This document shows, in pieces, positions 1 to 9,544 of a stretch of DNA of 64,000 nucleotides (its first letter is position 1; each line of letters starts with the position of its first letter). The notes beneath the pieces are model-generated. The model worked only from the letters and a program-made list of their open reading frames with translations. It had not been told where the DNA came from and ran no database searches. A program made the translations under genes and the position numbers. Origin of the DNA: Formosa sp030427735 (GTDB lineage: Bacteria; Bacteroidota; Bacteroidia; Flavobacteriales; Flavobacteriaceae). The stretch is from the NCBI RefSeq assembly GCF_051200825.1, contig NZ_CP195158.1, positions 1,860,001-1,924,000 on the forward strand, given 5' to 3'.

Positions 1-80
1 TTGATAAATAATGCGATACAATGGTTAGCAAAAACACCTTAATACTATAAAAAAACAGCCTATCTACCTGTAAAATATAT

Positions 81-2348
81 TTATTGTTTGACAAAAATTT
101 TACTTGTAGTTCCTTTACTATGTGCGATGGATAATAAATAACTTCCGGGTTTTATATCGGATATATCTATAGAGCCATATTCATTTCTGAAAGTTTTAAT
201 TAGCCTACCTTCTAAACTGAACACCTTAATGCTATTTATGGGTAAAGTTGGAGTTATATGTAAAACCGATGTTGTTGGGTTAGGATACACTTTAAATTCT
301 GTGTGTTGTAACTTTTCAATATTTAAGGCTTTATGAGTTACACTCATATAATACAAATTGGCCACGTCTCCTTTTGTAATTTCATGCACTCCTTCGGGTA
401 AATCAATAGATAAAATGCCTTGTGTTGCGCTGTACTTTTCTCCGTTAACCGCTATGGTTTTATTAAAATCTTCATTAAAAACTAGAGTAAGTATTGATGC
501 GTTATCGGTAGTGAATTTAATAGTTGTACTAGATTCAATTTTTAAGCATTGTGTTAAGGTTAAATCGCCATAAGTAACTGTACCTTTTGAATCGGATAAA
601 TTTCCAGAGATATCAAAATACGAACTTTCTAATCCAGAAAGTGTAAAATTATGAACCACATCGCCTTCAATAATTTCTTGGTCTGGATTGTCATCATCAT
701 CATCATTTCCAGAATTTTCACCATCGTTTTGTATAGCGACTAATGTTGTTTTATAATTTTTTAAAGCTGATTTTAGTCCTTGGTTAACATCAGAATCTGT
801 GTCATCAACAGCGTTATTAAATTCCCATTTAAAATCACCGCCAAACATTCTGCCCGAATAAGTCATGACTTTAGTTTTTGCTTCTTCTGGCGTGTCTGCA
901 GTGTAATTATACAGTATTGCTGTATCTGTGTCGAAATTGTTATAGGTGTTGTTACCGTAATTGGAATGGATCGAATTTGCTATGTTGTCGTTTCTGTTTT
1001 CTACAACAACGCCATCAAAATCTACTGTTGAATTAGGAAAATTAGGATCGCCATAAGCGACAAATCGTTTTGCATCTAGAATTACATTATTAAAAACTTT
1101 AATGCTGCCACCATCTTCTTTCGAAAACGTGGGCATATTGCCATAGTCGTTAGCACCTGTGGTTTCGTTGTAAACATCGCTACCTTGCATAGACGTTAAA
1201 ATAGGATATTTACAATTTCTGAAATAATTGGATTCTACAAATACCGATGAACCTAGCGTTGCCCCTACACCGTATTTCGCATTACCATCGTAGTAATTGT
1301 TGTAAACGTGAGCCGAATAAAACCGAACACGCGGATGGCGAGAATCGGAATGATCGTACCAGTTGTGATGATAGGTAATATACAGGCCTTCGGTAGTATT
1401 TTCGCTTAAGCCTAACAGATTAGATTTTCCTGTATCCCAAAAGTGATTGTACGAAAAGGTAACATATGTAGAGCGCTTACAGTCTAAGGCACCATCGCCT
1501 TTTGCTTGGTCGGAATCGCTTCCAGCATCGCCATAAAAAAAATCGCAATGATGAATCCAGATATATTCGTTATCTTGTTGTAAACCTATATTATCGCCCT
1601 CGTTGCTATCGGTATTCATGGTAGCCAGATTTCTAACCTCAATATTTGATGCATTTTTAATGCGTATGCCCCAGCCATCGGCAACGGCGTCATTGCCAAC
1701 ACCTTCAAAAGTAATGTAACTTGTTGCTAAGTTATTATTCTCTATAACAATATCACCTTTATCCATGTACTCTAAATCTGTAATCTGACCAATGGCTCTA
1801 ATAATTAACGGGCGTGCGTCTTTCCCTTTTTTAAAACCTTCTAGTATGTTTTGCAATCCCACACACGGATTGTTATTTGCTCCTGTTACCTCTAACGTAA
1901 TGGTGTTTTTAGTGTTTTCGGTAATGTATAAAATAACGGCCTGGTCTTTAGGCGTGCCATCTTGCTTGTAAGCGCCTGGCACTCTCCCATTCGAAAATGA
2001 AAATCCAGTCCGGTCGTGTGGTTTAACAGTTATAGTTTCCGATATTGTTTTTTCGCTTTCTATATCATCTATCACTGCGGCGACACTTAAGGTGTATTGC
2101 CCTGGTTTAAGTCCGAGCACATCGGCTCTAAAATACGAGCCGTAATCTCTGACTAATTGATCGTCGATAAGTACATCGGTTTGTCCTTCACCCGAATAAT
2201 AGACCCGATACGAGTTTGCTTCAACGATTGGTTGCCATGTTATAAATGCAGATTCGAGCCAGCCTTGGGTGTTGGTAATTGTGGGTTGTTGCCCCCAGCT
2301 AATTATGGTCCATAAAAAAGCACAGCAAATAAATAATTGGTTTTTCAT
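81..2348 (-). CDS. Secreted PL1-type pectate lyase with T9SS sorting domain
   Basis: This is a 755-residue secreted polysaccharide lyase expected to cleave alpha-1,4-galacturonan (pectate) by beta-elimination. A signal peptide (about residues 1-20, ending SWGQ) is followed by a fibronectin-III-like module (about 21-108). The right-handed beta-helix lyase domain runs from about 115 to 530. The family landmarks WIHHCDF (264-270), DGALDCKRS (285-293) and SRHPRVR (336-342, holding the likely catalytic arginine) are all present. An Asp-rich linker near residue 550 leads to a second beta-rich module. The C-terminus (KVYPNPTT, then a Gly/Ser-Tyr pattern ending KIFVKQ) is a type A T9SS sorting domain, so the enzyme is probably released or surface-anchored. 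It follows SusD, but a hairpin lies between them. PL1 is read from motifs; exact subfamily and substrate (pectate or substituted galacturonan) are inferred. Confidence 0.9.
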   Translation of the reverse strand: MKNQLFICCAFLWTIISWGQQPTITNTQGWLESAFITWQPIVEANSYRVYYSGEGQTDVLIDDQLVRDYGSYFRADVLGLKPGQYTLSVAAVIDDIESEKTISETITVKPHDRTGFSFSNGRVPGAYKQDGTPKDQAVILYITENTKNTITLEVTGANNNPCVGLQNILEGFKKGKDARPLIIRAIGQITDLEYMDKGDIVIENNNLATSYITFEGVGNDAVADGWGIRIKNASNIEVRNLATMNTDSNEGDNIGLQQDNEYIWIHHCDFFYGDAGSDSDQAKGDGALDCKRSTYVTFSYNHFWDTGKSNLLGLSENTTEGLYITYHHNWYDHSDSRHPRVRFYSAHVYNNYYDGNAKYGVGATLGSSVFVESNYFRNCKYPILTSMQGSDVYNETTGANDYGNMPTFSKEDGGSIKVFNNVILDAKRFVAYGDPNFPNSTVDFDGVVVENRNDNIANSIHSNYGNNTYNNFDTDTAILYNYTADTPEEAKTKVMTYSGRMFGGDFKWEFNNAVDDTDSDVNQGLKSALKNYKTTLVAIQNDGENSGNDDDDDNPDQEIIEGDVVHNFTLSGLESSYFDISGNLSDSKGTVTYGDLTLTQCLKIESSTTIKFTTDNASILTLVFNEDFNKTIAVNGEKYSATQGILSIDLPEGVHEITKGDVANLYYMSVTHKALNIEKLQHTEFKVYPNPTTSVLHITPTLPINSIKVFSLEGRLIKTFRNEYGSIDISDIKPGSYLLSIAHSKGTTSKIFVKQ

Positions 2349-2364
2349 TGTTAGTTAGTTTGGT

Positions 2365-2378
2365 TGTAATCGATTACA
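2365..2378. promoter_or_regulatory. 14-bp perfect palindrome, LacI-type operator candidate
   Basis: TGTAATCGATTACA is a perfect palindrome with a central CpG, 16 bases upstream of the pectate lyase start codon. Size, symmetry and centre resemble LacI-family operators. No LacI-type regulator is encoded in this window, so the binding protein is unknown. Confidence 0.45.
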
Positions 2379-2465
2379 CTAATGTAATTAAAAATTAAAA
2401 TATATTGCGATAAATTAAATATTATAATATAATTATTGAAAAATAAGTATTCTACTAACAAAAAC

Positions 2466-2494
2466 AAACCCGCATGCATTAAGCGTGCGGGTTT
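2466..2494 (-). terminator. Hairpin terminator after susD
   Basis: A 12-bp stem (AAACCCGCATGC paired with GCGTGCGGGTTT, one mismatch) has a 5-base loop and lies 36 bases past the SusD stop. Reading on the minus strand it continues into a T-rich stretch. It should end or attenuate the SusC-SusD transcript before the pectate lyase. Confidence 0.7.
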
Positions 2495-2529
2495 TACATA
2501 AACACAAACTAATTATTAAACTAACCAAT

Positions 2530-4140
2530 TTAATAAGCTGGATTTTGAGGGTAATCTCCTGAGTCTAATGCGATAGCTGATAATGGAATTGGTCGCAGAA
2601 TTTTATAGTTCCCGTTTTTTCCTAAAAACGGATCAATACCCTCGTCATATAATTTCTGAATATCTGGATTTCTAATTTTAGTAGTCTCCATAAGTTTACC
2701 TGTTCGCTTAAGATCTAACCACCTTAAGCCCTCTCCTGCTAATTCTCTAGCTCGCTCATCTAACAAGATATCAATATCTAATTGAGATAATGTAGAGGCT
2801 CCTGCTCTATTGCGTACCTCATTGATGCGATTAAGGGCAGTCCCAATTTCATTGTTTTGTAAATAGGCTTCAGCGGCTATAAGGTAGGTTTCGGCTAAAC
2901 GGGCTAAGTATAAATCGTGAGTATACTGAATAGATGGAGTTGATGTTTGTATGCGGTCAAATTTACTAAGTCCAGGAAAGTCAGTTTGATTTAAGCCATC
3001 CCACCAATGTGGTGCTAATGGAGAAATTATTGTGTTTGCTCGGTTTGTAGGATCTTCAGATCTCCATAAATCAACATTTGCTATTTGATCTGCTGTTCTT
3101 GGATAGTAATATTGTACTGGAGAATTTTCTCTATCTATCCTCCATCCTGAATATGGGGTTGTTTTAACATTTAAAAACGTACCTTCAAAACGTACATCGT
3201 TATCTTCGAATAAAGTGTATAAATATTCTGTAGGATGTAGTACATTTTTTTTATTTACACCATCGTCTGCACCTTGAACTAAGGGGCCCCACGGGTAATC
3301 CCAATTATGTGCACCTCCATTTATAGTTGATCCAGGTGAATATTGTATAGACCACAATACTTCCGGATTATTATCATTTCCGTAGGCGAATAAATCTGCG
3401 AAATTAAGGTTTAAAGCTTGTCCAGAAATAGCTTCGTCTGCCCATACTGCTGCATCTGAAAAATCTGTAGAGACTGCATAATCTTGGTATCCCCGGGTAA
3501 GGTAAACTTTGGCTAAAATATGCTGAGCAGCTCGTTTGGTTATTCTGCCAAAATCCGATTGCGATGTTGGTAAATCTGTTATGGCAGCTAGTAATTCATC
3601 AATTATGAATTGATAAACTTCCGATTCTGGGTTGCGTTCAAAATGAGTAATAGGTTCCGATATTAAGTCGGTTACAATTGTTGTATCTCCAAATTGTTGC
3701 ACAAGAATAAAATATAGAAATGCTCTTATAGTTCTAACCTCTGCAACTCTGGAAGATAAATTTGGAAATATTTCGGTTTTATCGGCATAATGCATTCCTA
3801 AATTACAAATTTGAATGCTTTGGTATGTTGTGCTAAATAACTCTTCTACTTGTCCGTTACTAGGTGTTAGGGTTTGATAGGCGGCTAACCCGATAGGAAC
3901 TTCTTGATGGGCTGCAAAAAACAAATCTGTACCAGCACAAAAAACATATGGTGTAGGTTGGTAAACTTCTCGAACAGAAGAGTAAACTGAATTAACTAAT
4001 CCTTCATAGCCGTCTTCTGTATTATAGAAATTCTCTGCCGTTATATTTCCTAAGTTCTCTTCTTCTAAATAGTCAGAACAACTACTTAAGGTGGTTAAAC
4101 AAACAAATGCTATAATTATATATCTATTAAATGTTTTCAT
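2530..4140 (-). CDS. SusD/RagB-family glycan-binding lipoprotein
   Basis: This 536-residue outer-membrane lipoprotein is the lid that captures glycan for the SusC channel. The signal peptide ends in a lipobox with Cys21 (LSSCSD). The C-terminal SusD signature is visible as LARLAETYLIAAEAYLQ (about 405-425), NRINEVRNRAG and GEGLRWLDLKRTG (about 465-480). It starts 4 bases after the SusC stop, so it is translationally close to SusC. Together with the pectate lyase it suggests capture of pectin oligosaccharides. The ligand itself cannot be read from sequence. Confidence 0.95.
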   Translation of the reverse strand: MKTFNRYIIIAFVCLTTLSSCSDYLEEENLGNITAENFYNTEDGYEGLVNSVYSSVREVYQPTPYVFCAGTDLFFAAHQEVPIGLAAYQTLTPSNGQVEELFSTTYQSIQICNLGMHYADKTEIFPNLSSRVAEVRTIRAFLYFILVQQFGDTTIVTDLISEPITHFERNPESEVYQFIIDELLAAITDLPTSQSDFGRITKRAAQHILAKVYLTRGYQDYAVSTDFSDAAVWADEAISGQALNLNFADLFAYGNDNNPEVLWSIQYSPGSTINGGAHNWDYPWGPLVQGADDGVNKKNVLHPTEYLYTLFEDNDVRFEGTFLNVKTTPYSGWRIDRENSPVQYYYPRTADQIANVDLWRSEDPTNRANTIISPLAPHWWDGLNQTDFPGLSKFDRIQTSTPSIQYTHDLYLARLAETYLIAAEAYLQNNEIGTALNRINEVRNRAGASTLSQLDIDILLDERARELAGEGLRWLDLKRTGKLMETTKIRNPDIQKLYDEGIDPFLGKNGNYKILRPIPLSAIALDSGDYPQNPAY

Positions 4141-4144
4141 AATT

Positions 4145-7100
4145 TTAAAATTTAATGTTAAACCCTAATTGGTAAATAGAGTAGCCAGTATTGGTTGCAT
4201 CTACACCAGACATGTCTGCACTTGCCCATTCTGGATCGAATCCTTCATAATCTGTAAACGTAAATGGGTTAAGTGCATTTACATAAACACGCATTTGTGT
4301 TATTCCTGCATTAGCCAACCATGTAGGATTAAAATTGTAGCCTAATGTTAAGTTTTGAATACGCACGAAAGAAGCATCTTTGTTAAAGCCAGGATATCCA
4401 TAATCTCCAGCGTCTTCTCCCCAATATTGCCCTTGATAGCTTGCTTGTGGGTACGAGTTTGAGGCTCTGGCTTCGGTTACTGGATTTTGACGAACATAAT
4501 AAGGAACATCTAAAATTACGCGACTATTGAAATCTGTAAACTCTCGATGGAATGGGCTGAATACCATCATTCCCTGCTTGGTAAATACAGTAGCAGAAAA
4601 ATCCCAATTCTTATAAGAAAAGGTAGTCTGGAAAGTTCCTATCCAATCTGGAGCTGGCGATCCTAAAACACGCATGTCATTATCTATATCTATGCTACCA
4701 TCACCGTTTAGATCTTTAACCTTAGCTGTGCCCTCCATAGCTTGACGATCTTCAGGAGCTAATTCATCGTATTGCCATACGCCATCAAATTCCATAGCAT
4801 AAATAACATCTACTGGTTGACCAATAAACCATCTGTTAGGAACATCATCTATTTTTTCGCCGTAAAGTTCTTCAATCTTGTTAGTGTTTTTAGAAAAAAT
4901 AAAGTTGGTTTCCCATCTGAAATCTCCTGTATCTACATTTACTGTTTTAAGTTGAAATTCTATACCTTTATTACTTACAGATCCTACATTATCTATCATT
5001 GTTACCCAACCTGACGGCATGGCTAATTTACGTTCCATCAACAAATTCTTAGATAAACGATCGTATAAGTTAAGTTCTCCAGTTATGCGATTGCTAAATA
5101 AACCCCAATCAAAACCAAGGTTCCATTCTCTTGTTTTTTCCCAGGTTAAATTAGAATTAGAAAGTTCGCCAGGAATGAAGCCGTCGGCTGTATCTCCATC
5201 CCAATCGTAATAAGTTTTTCTGTCTAGCGCAGATTGCGTAGTATAAGCATCTATGTTGTTATTTCCTGTGTAACCAAAACTTAAACGCATTCTCAGGCTA
5301 TTTATGGATTCTACATCACTTAAAAAAGATTCTTCTTTTAGCTTCCATGCTAGAGCAGCAGAAGGAAAAGACGCCCATTGGTTGCCGGGTGCTAATTTAG
5401 AAGAACCGTCGTAACGCAGTGTTGCTGTTAGTAAATAACGGTTCTTAAAGGAATAATTAACACGATTTGTGAACGATAACAAAGTACTTTTTGTATAACT
5501 AGTTGAGGCATCTCGTTGTGGAGCACTCTGTACATTATAAAATAATGATTTAAAAGGAACATCGCGCCCGTATGCGTATGCGGTTTCTAAACGATCGTAT
5601 TGAGAAGATTGAATAAAATCGTAACTAAAATCATGCTCACCAAAGGCTTTGTTTAAATTCACCTGATTGTCCCAAATATAGGATAGTCTATTGTTATTCC
5701 ACATTCTTGCTACAGAAATAGAACGTGTTGCCCAGCGATCTTTGTATTCACCTTGACGCTCTAAACGTGCATTTGGTGAAAATGAAGTTCTGAAACTTAT
5801 CCAGTCTGCGGGTGTGAATTTTAAGTAAAAATTAGATATAATATTGTACTGATCTACATTCCAATTAGAATTTCCGTCTAAAAAGGTGTATGGACTAACA
5901 TTACCAGAAATTCCTATCATGGGTTGTTGCATAATATTTCCTTCGGCATCTGTAGCAGGAGCATAAGTTGGCATTCTAAATAATTGTTGCGTGTAACCCT
6001 GGCGAGATACAAGCTCTTGATTAGAAAAAGCTAAATTGATATTAGATCCAATTTCGAATACATTATTCAGTCTTGTGTCTACACTAGCTTTGAAATTATA
6101 TTTTTTAAATGATTGATCTACCGCGTTACCATTATCTCCTTGATAACCAAAGCCTACAACATAACCAACATTTTCATTGCCACCGCTTGCTGAAACAAAA
6201 TGGTTTTGTTGCACACTATTCTTTAAAAACTCATCTATCCAATCTGTTCCTCTCCTATTAGATAAGGCTTCCTCCCAATAATTAACACCGTTATCATCTA
6301 TGACTTCTGGAAATCCGTAAGTTAACGAATTAACTATTGGGTTTCCAAGCACTAAATCTCTTGCAACTTGCCTGTTTCTATTCCATGTTACGCTTTCGTC
6401 ATAGCTATTTAAAAAATCTGGCATATTTGCCACTGTTCTAAGGCCCACAAAACCTGAATAACTTACAGATGGCTTTCTACTTTTAAAACCTTCTCCAGAT
6501 TTGGTTGTAACAATTACGACACCATTAGAACCTCTAGACCCATATATAGCAGTAGATGAAGCATCCTTTAAAATATCTATTCGTTCTATATCGTTTGAAT
6601 TCAAAAAATTGATATCATCGGTCATTACTCCATCGACAACATATAATGGCGAACCTCCTGTTAAAGAATTTGAACCTCTAATTTCGATGTCGAAACCACT
6701 ACCTACAGAACCTGTACGCTGAGAAATATTAACACCTGCAGCTTGTGCTTGTATGGCTTGCATGGGACTTGTACTTCCTACTTCATTTAATTGCTTGCTG
6801 CCTATAGATACGACAGAGCCTGTTAAATCTTCTTTTTTTACTGTACCATAACCAACTACTACAACTTCATCTAAACTAGCAACATCTTCGTGCATAGTAA
6901 TGTTAATTATGGATTGATTGTTTATTGAGATTATTTGAGAAATAAACCCTAAATAAGAAACTTCTAATAGTGCATCTGGCTCGCTAACTGTTAAAGAAAA
7001 GTTTCCGTTTAAATCTGTCTGCGTTCCATTGCTGGTGTTTTTTTCAATAATATTAGCGCCAGGCAAGGGTTGTCCGTTACCATCTACAACCGTACCGGTT

Positions 7101-7516
7101 ATATCAAAACCTTGAGGCTTTTGAAAAACCGGGTTTTGTGTCTGGTTAACACTAACTTTGTTTAGGGTTAATATTATTTGCCGGTCATTTACCTTGTAAT
7201 TAATGTTGGTTTCGGCAAATAATGTGTTTAAAATCTGCTCTATGTTTTGATTGTCTGCTACTACCGTTACTGCGCGGTTTAAATCTATGGTGTTGCTATC
7301 AAACAAAAATCTAAATTCAGAATTTGTTTCAATGTGGTTAAACACCTGCTCTACAGTCGCATTTTCGAAATGCATCGACAATTTGGTGTTTTGAGAATAG
7401 CTGTTTGCATGAATTTTGAAAAATGTAGCAATTAATAAAATGGTGGTTAATTTCATTTTTAAACTAATTATGGGAAAAATTGAGCCTAGCCAATTTCTCT
7501 TAATTATATTTTTCAT
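4145..7516 (-). CDS. SusC-type TonB-dependent outer-membrane transporter with STN domain
   Basis: This 1123-residue TonB-dependent channel imports the glycan captured by SusD. After the signal peptide comes an STN domain (about 48-115), which in this family contacts a FecR anti-sigma factor and reports substrate binding. Next are a carboxypeptidase-like beta-sandwich (about 139-210, GTVVDGNGQPLPGANI) and the plug (DEVVVVGYGT near 215, then DIERIDILKDASSTAIYG near 310). A long 22-strand barrel follows, ending in Phe. The STN domain and the adjacent FecR gene fit trans-envelope signalling to the ECF sigma factor at 8963. The first Met is used; a second possible start lies at residue 21. Confidence 0.96.
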   Translation of the reverse strand: MKNIIKRNWLGSIFPIISLKMKLTTILLIATFFKIHANSYSQNTKLSMHFENATVEQVFNHIETNSEFRFLFDSNTIDLNRAVTVVADNQNIEQILNTLFAETNINYKVNDRQIILTLNKVSVNQTQNPVFQKPQGFDITGTVVDGNGQPLPGANIIEKNTSNGTQTDLNGNFSLTVSEPDALLEVSYLGFISQIISINNQSIINITMHEDVASLDEVVVVGYGTVKKEDLTGSVVSIGSKQLNEVGSTSPMQAIQAQAAGVNISQRTGSVGSGFDIEIRGSNSLTGGSPLYVVDGVMTDDINFLNSNDIERIDILKDASSTAIYGSRGSNGVVIVTTKSGEGFKSRKPSVSYSGFVGLRTVANMPDFLNSYDESVTWNRNRQVARDLVLGNPIVNSLTYGFPEVIDDNGVNYWEEALSNRRGTDWIDEFLKNSVQQNHFVSASGGNENVGYVVGFGYQGDNGNAVDQSFKKYNFKASVDTRLNNVFEIGSNINLAFSNQELVSRQGYTQQLFRMPTYAPATDAEGNIMQQPMIGISGNVSPYTFLDGNSNWNVDQYNIISNFYLKFTPADWISFRTSFSPNARLERQGEYKDRWATRSISVARMWNNNRLSYIWDNQVNLNKAFGEHDFSYDFIQSSQYDRLETAYAYGRDVPFKSLFYNVQSAPQRDASTSYTKSTLLSFTNRVNYSFKNRYLLTATLRYDGSSKLAPGNQWASFPSAALAWKLKEESFLSDVESINSLRMRLSFGYTGNNNIDAYTTQSALDRKTYYDWDGDTADGFIPGELSNSNLTWEKTREWNLGFDWGLFSNRITGELNLYDRLSKNLLMERKLAMPSGWVTMIDNVGSVSNKGIEFQLKTVNVDTGDFRWETNFIFSKNTNKIEELYGEKIDDVPNRWFIGQPVDVIYAMEFDGVWQYDELAPEDRQAMEGTAKVKDLNGDGSIDIDNDMRVLGSPAPDWIGTFQTTFSYKNWDFSATVFTKQGMMVFSPFHREFTDFNSRVILDVPYYVRQNPVTEARASNSYPQASYQGQYWGEDAGDYGYPGFNKDASFVRIQNLTLGYNFNPTWLANAGITQMRVYVNALNPFTFTDYEGFDPEWASADMSGVDATNTGYSIYQLGFNIKF

Positions 7517-7570
7517 AATTTTGATTGATTTTGAATGAGTTAATTATCTTTCGTTTTAAATCACATTTAC

Positions 7571-7601
7571 AATCGGGAAATACTGGTACTATTTTCCGAT
7601 T
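7571..7601. terminator. Hairpin between fecR and susC
   Basis: A 12-bp imperfect stem with a 7-base loop lies 63 bases past the FecR stop and 55 bases before the SusC start. The T-run is on the plus-strand side only, so as a minus-strand terminator it is weak. It could attenuate read-through from fecR into susC or be part of the susC leader. Confidence 0.4.
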
Positions 7602-7663
7602 TTTTTGTTGTGATATTGTCAAATGTGTTAGTTTTAAAAAGTTTATGTCATATTATTTCGGGT

Positions 7664-8797
7664 TTATTCTATTAGTATAATTTTGTCTTTTATTGTGTAT
7701 TTAAACGACTGCATTTCGCTTAAAATTTCCATTATATCAGAGATTGATTCGATATTCACATTAAATGAAGCATTAAAATTTAAAGCATTTAAATTTTCAT
7801 TATTATTGATGATTTTTACATCGTAACTGCGTTCTAGGCAGTCTAACATCTTTGTAAAGGGTGTTTTTTTAAAAATCAAATCTCCTGAAATCCAACTAGT
7901 GTATAAAGCGGTATTTACCTTAGTTATTCCTATCGCACTTTCAGTTTTTTTGCTTTCTGCCATGTATCCTGGTTCGAGTACTGTTTTTTGATCAGGGGTT
8001 TCGTTTTTAAATAATTGCACAGCACCTTCGACCAATACGGTTTCAATATTTGAAGCTTTCGGATAGGCTGAAACATTAAAAGAAGTGCCTAAAACTTTAA
8101 CATTCACAGCATCGGCATGCACAATAAAAGGGTGTGCTGTATCTTTAGTCACATTAAAATAACCTTCGCCAGATAAATACACCTCTCTTGGTTGTCCGGC
8201 TATAAAATTAACGGGATAGCGTAATGAAGACCCCGCATTAAGATGTACTAAAGTTTCATCGGAAAGTGCGATGCTAAATCGTTTTCCATTAGGGATTTTA
8301 AGCTCGTTATAGACAAGTTTTTTTAATTCAGATTTTTTATAGTTTAATTGATTACCATTTTGAGAGCCAATGATGTTGCCATTAGTTAATGCAATTTCTT
8401 GTGAGTCTGTAGCAGAAATTCTCTGAACTTCTCCATTTTCAAGAATAAGTTCAATCGACTTTTCATTATTTACAACATGTTCTGCCGGTTGTTGTGTTGG
8501 GTTTTTGGAAAATAAAAACACTCCAAATAAAACAATAATAATGGCAGCATACTTTAAAGCAATAAAATATGGTTTTCTTCTTTTATGTTTTTGTTCTTTT
8601 AATTTCGATTTAAAGGAGTGCCATTGGTTTTGTTGACTTGTGTTTTCAATAAACTCTAGTGCTTCACCAACTAAATTTTGTTTCAACAAATCTTCAATTA
8701 GCGTCTTATCTTCTGTACTTAAGTGCTTTATTGCGTACAAATCCACGTTTTCGCCTTGTTGTAATTGTTTTAGTATACTAATGATGTGTTGATTCAT
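7664..8797 (-). CDS. FecR-family anti-sigma factor
   Basis: This is an inner-membrane anti-sigma factor that relays the loading state of SusC to the ECF sigma factor. The open frame extends to 8980, but the first 61 residues look non-coding and would run into the divergent sigma gene. The better start is the Met at 8795-8797 (MNQHIISILKQ), behind an A/G-rich leader, giving 377 residues. A cytoplasmic N-terminal part of about 85 residues precedes one membrane segment (KYAAIIIVLFGVFLFS). The periplasmic FecR domain follows (IPNGKRFSIALSDETLVHLN, then EVYLSGEGYFNV), and a C-terminal DUF4974/STN-like end (FNASFNVNIESI) finishes it. It sits upstream of susC on the same strand, in the usual order. 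Confidence 0.93.
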   Translation of the reverse strand: MNQHIISILKQLQQGENVDLYAIKHLSTEDKTLIEDLLKQNLVGEALEFIENTSQQNQWHSFKSKLKEQKHKRRKPYFIALKYAAIIIVLFGVFLFSKNPTQQPAEHVVNNEKSIELILENGEVQRISATDSQEIALTNGNIIGSQNGNQLNYKKSELKKLVYNELKIPNGKRFSIALSDETLVHLNAGSSLRYPVNFIAGQPREVYLSGEGYFNVTKDTAHPFIVHADAVNVKVLGTSFNVSAYPKASNIETVLVEGAVQLFKNETPDQKTVLEPGYMAESKKTESAIGITKVNTALYTSWISGDLIFKKTPFTKMLDCLERSYDVKIINNNENLNALNFNASFNVNIESISDIMEILSEMQSFKYTIKDKIILIE

Positions 8798-8962
8798 TTT
8801 CTTTTGCTTGTGCTTTCTATTATATTCCGAAAACTCAAATTTAGGGTGACAATAAAATGAAAAAAAATGAAAATATTTATCATATAAATTATTTTTGATC
8901 GATATTTTTGCTATATATGCAATATAAAAAGCGAATATTTTACATATAATTAGAAAGCATAC
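8798..8962. promoter_or_regulatory. Divergent fecR / sigma-factor control region
   Basis: These 165 very AT-rich bases separate the FecR start from the sigma-factor start and must hold the promoters of both arms. TATTTTTG at 8903-8910 matches the Bacteroidota -7 consensus TAnnTTTG for the plus arm, but I could not find a convincing -33 TTTG at the right distance. No clear operator palindrome was seen. Confidence 0.4.
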
Positions 8963-9508
8963 ATGTCTAAAATGAAACAATTAAAGCAGTTTGAAGATTT
9001 ATATAACGAATATTTCGTTTATTTATCTTTAGTTTCGTTTAGCGTTACAAAAGACATGGATGCCTCTAAAGATATTGTTCAAGATTATTTTGTATCGCTA
9101 TGGAACAAGAATAAGGATATTATATTTTCTTCTGGATTTAAACCATATAGCTGTAAGGCTGTTAAAAATTTAAGCCTAAAACATCTTGAAAAAAGCTCAA
9201 ATAAATTCACAACTGAAAGTGTAGAAGCATTAAATCCTGTTAATATTTTAGAAGAAGAAATTCAGGAACCTTCTCAAAAAGCTGTTGCTGTTTTAAAACT
9301 ACTAGAGCAAGTGCCATTGTCTAGAAAAACAATCTTTACCTCGCATGTTATTAATGGATTGAGTTATTCTGAGATTGCCGAAAACCAAAATATTTCTGTA
9401 AACACAGTTAAAACCCAAATGAAACGGGTTTATGCTTTTATACGGGAAGAACTTAAAAACGCCAATGTATTTATTGTATTGTTCATAGTTTTAAAAGACA
9501 ACTTTTAA
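8963..9508 (+). CDS. ECF RNA polymerase sigma factor (SusC/FecR-linked)
   Basis: This 181-residue ECF sigma factor has region 2 at about 10-75 (FEDLYNEYFVYL, then DIVQDYFVSLW). Region 4 at about 115-165 carries the helix-turn-helix (GLSYSEIAENQNIS, VNTVKTQMKRV). A short hydrophobic tail ends the protein. It is the expected partner of the divergent FecR protein. Unusually, it is not in an operon with fecR. It is the first gene of a plus-strand run, and the RuBisCO-like gene begins only 36 bases after its stop with no terminator between. It therefore probably controls or co-expresses the catabolic genes as well as SusCD. Met at 8963 is used; Met at 8972 is possible. Confidence 0.93.
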   Translation: MSKMKQLKQFEDLYNEYFVYLSLVSFSVTKDMDASKDIVQDYFVSLWNKNKDIIFSSGFKPYSCKAVKNLSLKHLEKSSNKFTTESVEALNPVNILEEEIQEPSQKAVAVLKLLEQVPLSRKTIFTSHVINGLSYSEIAENQNISVNTVKTQMKRVYAFIREELKNANVFIVLFIVLKDNF

Positions 9509-9544
9509 CAACCGAAAATCTGTATTTTACACAAAATTACATTC

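Noticed and set aside
1..80. Possible gene end or terminator at the left edge
   Set aside because: Only AT-rich sequence with no clear hairpin or coding sense.
8798..8980. 61-residue N-terminal extension of FecR
   Set aside because: Non-protein-like AT-coded composition that would overlap the sigma-factor gene; the internal Met fits better.
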